Below are positions 45,150 to 64,000 of a stretch of 64,000 nucleotides of DNA, piece after piece (position 1 is the first letter of the stretch; each line of letters opens with the position of its first letter). The stretch is from Asterias amurensis (taxonomy: Eukaryota; Echinodermata; Asteroidea; Forcipulatida; Asteriidae): positions 8,556,001-8,620,000 of the forward strand of contig NC_092650.1 of assembly GCF_032118995.1 (NCBI RefSeq). The letters are read 5' to 3'. Below the pieces are notes generated by a model, which was not told where the DNA came from, did not search any database, and worked only from the letters and a program-made list of their open reading frames with translations. Made by a program: the position numbers and the translations under genes.

Positions 45150-45470
45150 TTGAATCTTGCTTCGATGCTGATGGCCCTGGCTTGGATGCTATCTGACCTT
45201 GCTTCGATGCTAATGGCCCTGGCTTGGACGCTATCCAGATCGGACCTTGCTTCAATGCTGATGGCCCTGGCTTGGACGCTATCGGACCTTTCTTCAATGC
45301 TGATGGCCCTGGCTTGGGCGCTATCGGACCTTGCTTCGATGCTACATGTAATGGCCCTGTCTTGGATGTAACTGAGCCTTGTTTGGATGCTAATGGCCTT
45401 GATTCAGAAGCTATTGGACCTGGCTTGGAAGATTTTGGCGCTTGCATGAAAGCTATTTGCCCTGGCAGAG
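45150..45470. repeat. Minisatellite of 42-bp units, open on both strands
   Basis: About seven units of the type GGACCTTGCTTCAATGCTGA...TGGCCCTGGCTTGGACGCTATC. Plus-strand reading gives DGPGLDAIGPCFNA repeats and continues to a TAA inside AATAAA at 45564. Minus-strand reading gives SKPGPSALKQGPIA repeats for 102 codons. Synonymous changes do not favour either strand, and I do not call a gene. Confidence 0.75.
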
Positions 45471-45909
45471 CTTATGACCATGGCTTGAAAGCAAATCACA
45501 AGAGGAATTTCAAGGTTGATGACTTGGAGAGTCCAATGTTGAAATCTGCATTTGAAAAGAACAAATAAAGTCACAGTACAACTGCACTATTTGCAACAAG
45601 TGGGAGATAAATCCTCTTCCACACACTTATGTGCAATGTATTTTGCCAAAGAGCATGCATCAAACTGTTCAAGTAAAACATAAAATATTCATAAAGTAAT
45701 CATAAAACTGTTATCACTTTGAATGAAAATTATCTTGATTACTTTGAAAACATGTGACCGACAAATAAATGGAATAAATGCACTAGACACGACCCCTTAT
45801 AGAAATTGAACAGCCATTTCTTTATAAATCACAAATAAAGCAACACTAAACATAAGAAAAGAAAATATGACGACAATTAAAAAATTACACATTGGTGACC
45901 CCCAACCCC

Positions 45910-46014
45910 ATGAGCCGTTTTAAGAAATGGCGGACACATTGCCACAACACTATAAGGTTTGGGTAAATTTGTGTGTATACACCTATTAAGTCCGCCAAAC
46001 CTCAAAAAGGCTTA
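45910..46014. repeat. M4 palindromic repeat, second copy
   Basis: AATGGCGGACACATTG and AAGTCCGCCAAACCTCAAAA match the ends of 3633-3760, with the shared interior GGTTTGGGTAAATTTGTGTG. Confidence 0.65.
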
Positions 46015-46101
46015 TTGAAATCTTCCATTCCCTTTTTTGCATCCCAAGTATTAAGAACGATCAGAAAACAATGAGGCTAATATGTTGAGAACAGTGTGTT
46101 T

Positions 46102-46176
46102 TTAACTCATTCTGCCCTTGCTGCAGTTAATACCTTCAGTTTTTTCCACACACCCCACTGGCTTCGTGACGTGAAC
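46102..46176 (-). CDS. Possible orphan terminal exon
   Basis: A good-looking minus-strand acceptor (TTTCTCTCTCTTGGACAG) precedes a 24-codon open segment VHVTKPVGCVEKTEG ending in TAA. I recognise no family and find no matching upstream exon, so this could be chance or an alternative 3' exon of a minus-strand transcript. Confidence 0.15.
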   Translation of the reverse strand, partial: VHVTKPVGCVEKTEGINCSKGRMS

Positions 46177-46349
46177 CTGTCCAAGAGAGAGAAAGTAACA
46201 AGATGGATTTATTCAACATTCTGGTGTATATAAAACAAACATTGAGACATTACAACATAATTTACGGAATTTCGTTTTATTTCAACTAAAAATTCACCAA
46301 AGTGGCTAACTCTACTTTATTTACTTCTATAAGTGTTAAAGAAATTTCC

Positions 46350-46705
46350 TTAAAGGCACTGGACACTTTGGTAATTGTCAAAGACCAGTATTCTCACTTG
46401 GTGTATCCCAACATTAGCATAAAGTAACAAGCCTGTGACAATTTGGACTCAATCGGTCAATGAAGTTGCAAGAAAATGATGAAAGAAAAAACACCCTTGT
46501 TGTACCAAATAGTGTGCTTTCAGATAGGAATAAAAGGCTTCTGGCCAGAAGTCTTTTTTTATTTGAGTGAAAAATTACCTCTTTCTCAAAAAATGTTACT
46601 TCAGAGGGAGTCATTTCTCACAACAGCTCTTCATTGCGTGTACCAAGCAAGGTTTTATGCTAATATATATTTTGAGTAGTTACCACAGGTGTAAAGTGCC
46701 TTTAA
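46350..46705. mobile_element. M1 MITE, copy 14
   Basis: It starts TTAAAGGCACTGGACACTTT and ends CACAGGTGTAAAGTGCCT then TTAA. The centre AAAAGGCTTCTGGCCAGAAG belongs to the subfamily of copy 3. Confidence 0.8.
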
Positions 46706-47070
46706 ATTTCAAGTGTACAGCAATGGTTCAGTGTTAGTAAGTGTACACATTACCAATAGAAACCTCCTAAAATAAGTATACCCATTTTGGTAAAAATATG
46801 AACTAAGCATAACTGGCTTGATATTCTAGTTAAGTAATGAAGGTTTCTTCAGAATCACTGCTACATTTTTACCCAACAAATAATCAAGTGCTTGTTTGTG
46901 TATATAACTATTGTTAAAAATCCTGTACCATCATCTTGATTTGTGCTGTAAACAATAAAAGTTAATAAACATTGATCATTGCTTCTAGGGAACACAGATA
47001 CGTGAAGTACCTATAAACTGTCTCTGGATATTCACAGAAGTGGTACACTTCCAAAAGTTGTTTAAACATA

Positions 47071-47494
47071 CATTCATAAATACCCCCGACAGTTTCTCTA
47101 CTCCTATTGGTGGAGAGCGCGTCCGGGGGTGTGCATAAACCTTTTGTTTATGCACACTGGAGCTCTGTTTATGAACACTGAGCTGGCTTCCGCGTGTCGA
47201 CGCACAAGATTATCACGCGGAACGCGCAAATCAAAGCTATCACACAACCCACGCGCCTCAAACAGATTCTTCACAAATTGTTAAAGTGTCTATAACTGTA
47301 TTTATTTTTGTTTTTTTAACAAAAGGTCATTTATGAATGGGAATTAAAGAGTAGTGACTCATTCTTCAACGTCCATTTAAAATCTTGCAGGGTCATTGCC
47401 TTGCGATAAAGGTGCCCTCGCCTTCGGCTCGGGCCTGCCGACCCTGCCAGGTTTAAACGTACGATGAAGAACTCGTCGCTACCCTTTTATTCCC
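47071..47494. repeat. Foldback element E: module plus hairpin
   Basis: The module ends CATTCATAAATACC (47071) and GGTCATTTATGAATG (47339) are inverted. ATTGG is at 47106-47110, but the E-box 12 bp away reads CCGGGG. The hairpin to 47494 has arms GGGAATTAAAGAG...CGTCCATTTAAA and its mirror, with GCCCTCGCCTTCGGCTCGGG at the apex. Confidence 0.7.
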
Positions 47495-48516
47495 TTAATA
47501 GTAACAATATATCCATCTCAAAAGCAATCAAAGCCCATTTCCATGGAGTATTTACATAAAACAGCCCCATGTTCATTGGTCTATTGGTAGCAATGTACTT
47601 TATTGACTTGCACATGAAAATTGTATCAATATGTACCCTTTAGTTTGAAGCTCACACTATGCCATTCAATATGTTTCTTAATTGCTATGTGCATACTGTG
47701 CATGCATCAAAAATTGTAAACGTACTATACCATGGCCAAGTCAAAAAAATGTTGGATTACTTGTTTACCTCCCTTCTGATAACAATTTCTTTTATCAACA
47801 ATAGAACAATTTGTTTAAATTTTTAAATTTTTATTTTTAGTGGGTGGCTCTATAGACAAACTTAAAGACCCCTTGCATACGCGAAACACTACAGGGACGC
47901 TGGGCTCACGCGCACGTTTTACGCACAAAGAACAGCTTTTGCCCAATCATTTGAATTCCTTTGACCACAGTGAGGGCGCTTTTTTACCCAAGTGAGGACA
48001 CTTTTTGAGCGGTGACATCACATGCAAGGGGTCTAGAGGGGACGCCTTGACCTGGTATTTTCTGCCATTAATGAGAAGCTAAAAATCAGCATTCATTTTT
48101 GTAACGCACAAATGGCATGACTGATCAACATTTTGATGCAACTGTACAAACGGCTAGCATGACGCAAATTAAAGCCTTCGCCTAACAGTACAGGAACATA
48201 GAAGCCTCGTAGTCATGGCAGTAACCACTGGTCCAGGACTAAATAGGATTGGTCTATATGGTAACAGGTAGCTGCAACCTCACTTGACGATATTAATAAG
48301 GATCACTCATAGGGTGGTATAAACTATGTGTGGTAGATATGAGGTCGCATCTACCGCATCTACCAGTTACCATTTAGAGACAACTAGAATTCTTCATTTT
48401 CTGCTTAGTTCCTTCTGTGAATGTGTATATAAAGAGAACAAGATAGCTGAAACTAAAGTCAGACCAAATACACATATACAAGTAACATGGTGTACAGACC
48501 CAAAAAACAATTTTAA

Positions 48517-48951
48517 TTGTTATACCTCTGTACAAATTGTGAAGTTTGATTGGTCGAGAACCAATCACGTGCCGTGCAACAAATACGCATATTACATGGC
48601 TCGACAGGCCGGGTAAAATGAAAAGTGATGTACAGCGGTGTACATCACCTTGATCGTCCCGGCATTGGTCGATTTCCAGCGCTGTGTACGAAACAACCGC
48701 GATTCTTGTTTGTCTGCTTATTAAACAATAAACAGTCCGACGTAATAATGTTTGAAGATGGCAACAAAACTTCGAGAAGAGGAATAACAATTATACAAAG
48801 GTATAACAAAACAATTGTTGCACGCTGTGACGGGGTCCATGGGTTTTGTACACCCTCGAGGGGAAATGGCACCATTGACTTCGCCTCGAGTTCCATTTTC
48901 CCCCTCGAGTGTACAAAACGCAATGGACCCCGTCACAGCGTGCAACAATTG
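48517..48951. repeat. Foldback element G: module plus hairpin
   Basis: The module ends TTGTTATACCTCTGTA and TACAAAGGTATAACAA are inverted (48517-48808). ATTGG (48549-48553), 12 bp, CACGTG (48566-48571). The hairpin 48812-48951 pairs CAATTGTTGCACGCTGTGAC...GGTCCAT with its mirror almost perfectly, with apex TTGACTTCGCCTCGAG. Confidence 0.8.
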
Positions 48952-49871
48952 TATACTGTTATGACACACTTTCTCTGAAAGGTATGATGCATGATTAATT
49001 ATGAGAAGAAAAACCCCCTACCTTTTTTGAAAAGGAAAGCTTACATATTCGATAAACTTGATGGCAATTGCCTTGATAATTTTTACAGTCTCAAATAATA
49101 TAATGTACGTAAAAGTATTCAACAACAATGAGTTGATATCTGATGTCCAAAAACTAAATATGCATGCATATGACTGTGCACAAACTCCCGGGGCAAAACA
49201 CAAGCTGTTGTTTGGCCTACTATCGAAAATGTAATCGTTTTGACAGAACTTTCATACGTTGATTGTTGAAAATTTAGACTGCTTATTGAATACTTGAGGA
49301 CTGTAATAAATGTACTCACTCATGCATCATACCTTGAAGTGTCAACAAAATAGTTCTCAGAAAACCTGTCTGATGTCTCACTGTTTGTAATATCAAACCA
49401 ACTACAGAAACCTTTATCAAAATTATACTACAATTCAATTACATGCATAATACACCCTGATATCTATCTTTGCAGTATCAACATTTATCTTCCAAAAATA
49501 ACCCTTTTTGCTTTATATGACAAACACACTATCAAAACTCAATAATACTTGTAATGGCTTGTTACCCTTTTGTGACCATAAACATTTTCTATTTTATGGA
49601 GAAGGATTTGGCATATCAACTTCAGCAGAGACCAGAGTGTGGGTTTTATTTTTGACTCACATGTATCAAAACTCAGGTTGTCTGATTTCCCAGACTGATT
49701 GTCCATGTTGTATCCGTCACAGAATCTTTTAACAAATGTTTGAATCCATGGAATTGGGCATCAAAACAACAACGCACAAAACAAAAACTTAAATAAAATG
49801 TTAACCAAGCAACCATCCCAAACCCAAATAAGTAAATGGAAGATTAAAAGTAGAATATAAATCAGCATGAC

Positions 49872-49900
49872 CTGTGTACATGTATGTATGTATGTATGTA
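49872..49900. repeat. (ATGT)n microsatellite
   Basis: Five or six tandem ATGT units. Confidence 0.8.
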
Positions 49901-50659
49901 CAGTACTATAATTTGACCAAAGGAATACGTGTATTCATAATATCCAATGGTATCTTGGTTCTAATATTTTCCTCTGCAGATTTGGGATTATGATTTTTTT
50001 TCTTCAGAGTTACATGAAACTGAAAGAGAAACATCTTCCAATTTACAAATTTTGCAGTTGTTGATACAATAAAAGGATAATATCAATGGCATACATACCT
50101 TATTAAAAAATGGGTAAATTATAGTGACAAACAGAGTTCACTTTCTCGCTCTTAAAAATCAGTATCTGACTTAAATCCAAAATGGGAAAGAAAAAAAAAC
50201 ACAAGAAAAAACAAACATTGCTATTGGTAAATATTATCTGATGAATGTTGCCTGGAACTTCATCTTTTTAAAAACATGTAATGTTGAAATGGCAAGGCCA
50301 GTTTCATTTTGCAAAGGGCTCTTCCATTGAATAATCGTTAACTAAATGGGAAAATGTTGAAGGGCACCAAGGCCAAGACGAGGGGTATCAGTGGACATGG
50401 TTTTCATGGCCTGCGTGTAATACCAGGCCTGAACTTATGTGTTTCTCATTTACAAATAAAATACTGAATACTCCAGGTTTGAGTAATCTTCAATTACAAA
50501 AGGTTTAACAAAAGATGTGTTGAGCAAAATAGTTTTTGTTGAGGTTGTCAGGAACATGGTCCAAGACAATGGCAAATGAAGTCATTTGGAATAATACTAC
50601 TTTTGAAGTGGCAGAAAGTTTCAGATCGAATGCAAAGTAATTTATAGTGTTGATGTTGT

Positions 50660-50686
50660 TGTTTTTGTTTGTTTGTTTGTTTGTTT
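50660..50686. repeat. (GTTT)n microsatellite
   Basis: Six GTTT-like units lie just beyond the probable PRPF4B poly(A) site. Confidence 0.8.
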
Positions 50687-50723
50687 TGGTAGGGGGCCGG
50701 GTGGGGTTAACTTGAAATGTACC

Positions 50724-50729
50724 TTTATT
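50724..50729 (-). terminator. PRPF4B: Candidate PRPF4B poly(A) signal
   Basis: AATAAA on the minus strand lies 208 bp past the stop and is the first canonical signal downstream. A (GTTT)n run lies just beyond it. Confidence 0.4.
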
Positions 50730-50936
50730 TTTGCATGAAAGCAACTGTGTAACTTGGCCCACATTCCAATTTTGTGAGATATTTTGTGGTGAAAGAGGCA
50801 GCTGTGAAAACCTTACTTTTGTACAAATCAGGAAAACTAAACAGTTATTCATATTGACAAGTCACATTTGATGTGAAAGATAATTGAATGAGACAAAGTG
50901 AGTGTTTTTCTAGAGAGATCTGCTTGCCTTCATTCT

Positions 50937-64000
<13,064 letters not shown>

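Larger units (their letters stand above)
38489..50936. other. Intergenic spacer between convergent genes
   Basis: It contains the probable 3' UTRs of both neighbours, MITEs, foldbacks A, C, E and G, and the 45.2-kb minisatellite. The stretches 41.1-42.4, 43.0-45.1 and 49.0-50.5 kb show no coding homology or repeat match. The longest open stretch there (43660-44124, plus, 154 codons) has no recognisable domain. Confidence 0.55.

Noticed and set aside
48326..48978. Open frames of 90-138 codons on both strands around 48.3-49.0 kb
   Set aside because: They arise from the self-complementary hairpin of element G, which opens mirrored frames on both strands.

Overview
The window is from an animal genome. 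Coding sequence is split into short exons with GT-AG junctions, the introns and spacers are AT-rich, and repeats are very dense. The repeats (tRNA-derived SINEs with a class II tRNA-like head, TTAA-flanked palindromic MITEs, CR1/L2-like and RTE-like LINE tails, a decayed Tc1 element) together with the encoded proteins fit a marine invertebrate deuterostome. An echinoderm, probably a sea star, is my best guess. That placement is inference, because no marker gene settles it.

Three protein-coding genes are supported. (1) 1045-12166, plus strand: eight exons of a gene with seven WD repeats and a C-terminal CxxC-x17-CxxC zinc-ribbon-like tail, WDR88-like, with its 5' end outside the window. (2) 29618-38488, plus strand: five exons of a single-pass membrane protein with signal peptide, CUB domain, LDL-receptor class A domain, transmembrane helix and a Ser-rich tail. 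I reconstruct it end to end as 394 residues. (3) 50937 to beyond 64000, minus strand: nine exons of the pre-mRNA splicing kinase PRP4 (PRPF4B), including the whole kinase domain, with the 5' part outside the window. All reading-frame phases close across the junctions I chose. The genes show no functional link to one another. Genes 2 and 3 converge on a 12 kb repeat-rich spacer. There is also one tRNA-Gln(TTG)-like gene at 24118-24189.

Layout: 1-14.5 kb holds the WD-repeat gene with a LINE, SINEs and MITEs in its introns and probable 3' UTR. 14.5-28 kb is intergenic, with an RTE fragment, many MITEs, the tRNA and a Tc1-like transposon with 0.2 kb inverted repeats. 28-38.5 kb is the CUB/LDLa gene with a 4.7 kb first intron. 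38.5-50.9 kb is intergenic, with several compound foldback elements and a 42-bp minisatellite. 50.9-64 kb is PRPF4B, whose introns hold more of the same repeats.

The most unusual signal is a set of foldback elements at about 18.1, 40.5, 42.5, 47.1, 48.5, 53.4 and 55.2-56.2 kb. Most have one layout: a 240-390 bp module with its own terminal inverted repeats, directly abutting a long hairpin. Near one end the module carries a promoter-like string: an E-box, exactly 12 bp, a CCAAT-type box, then a TATA-like sequence 24-35 bp further out in the terminal repeat. The terminal repeats differ between subgroups while the layout stays the same.
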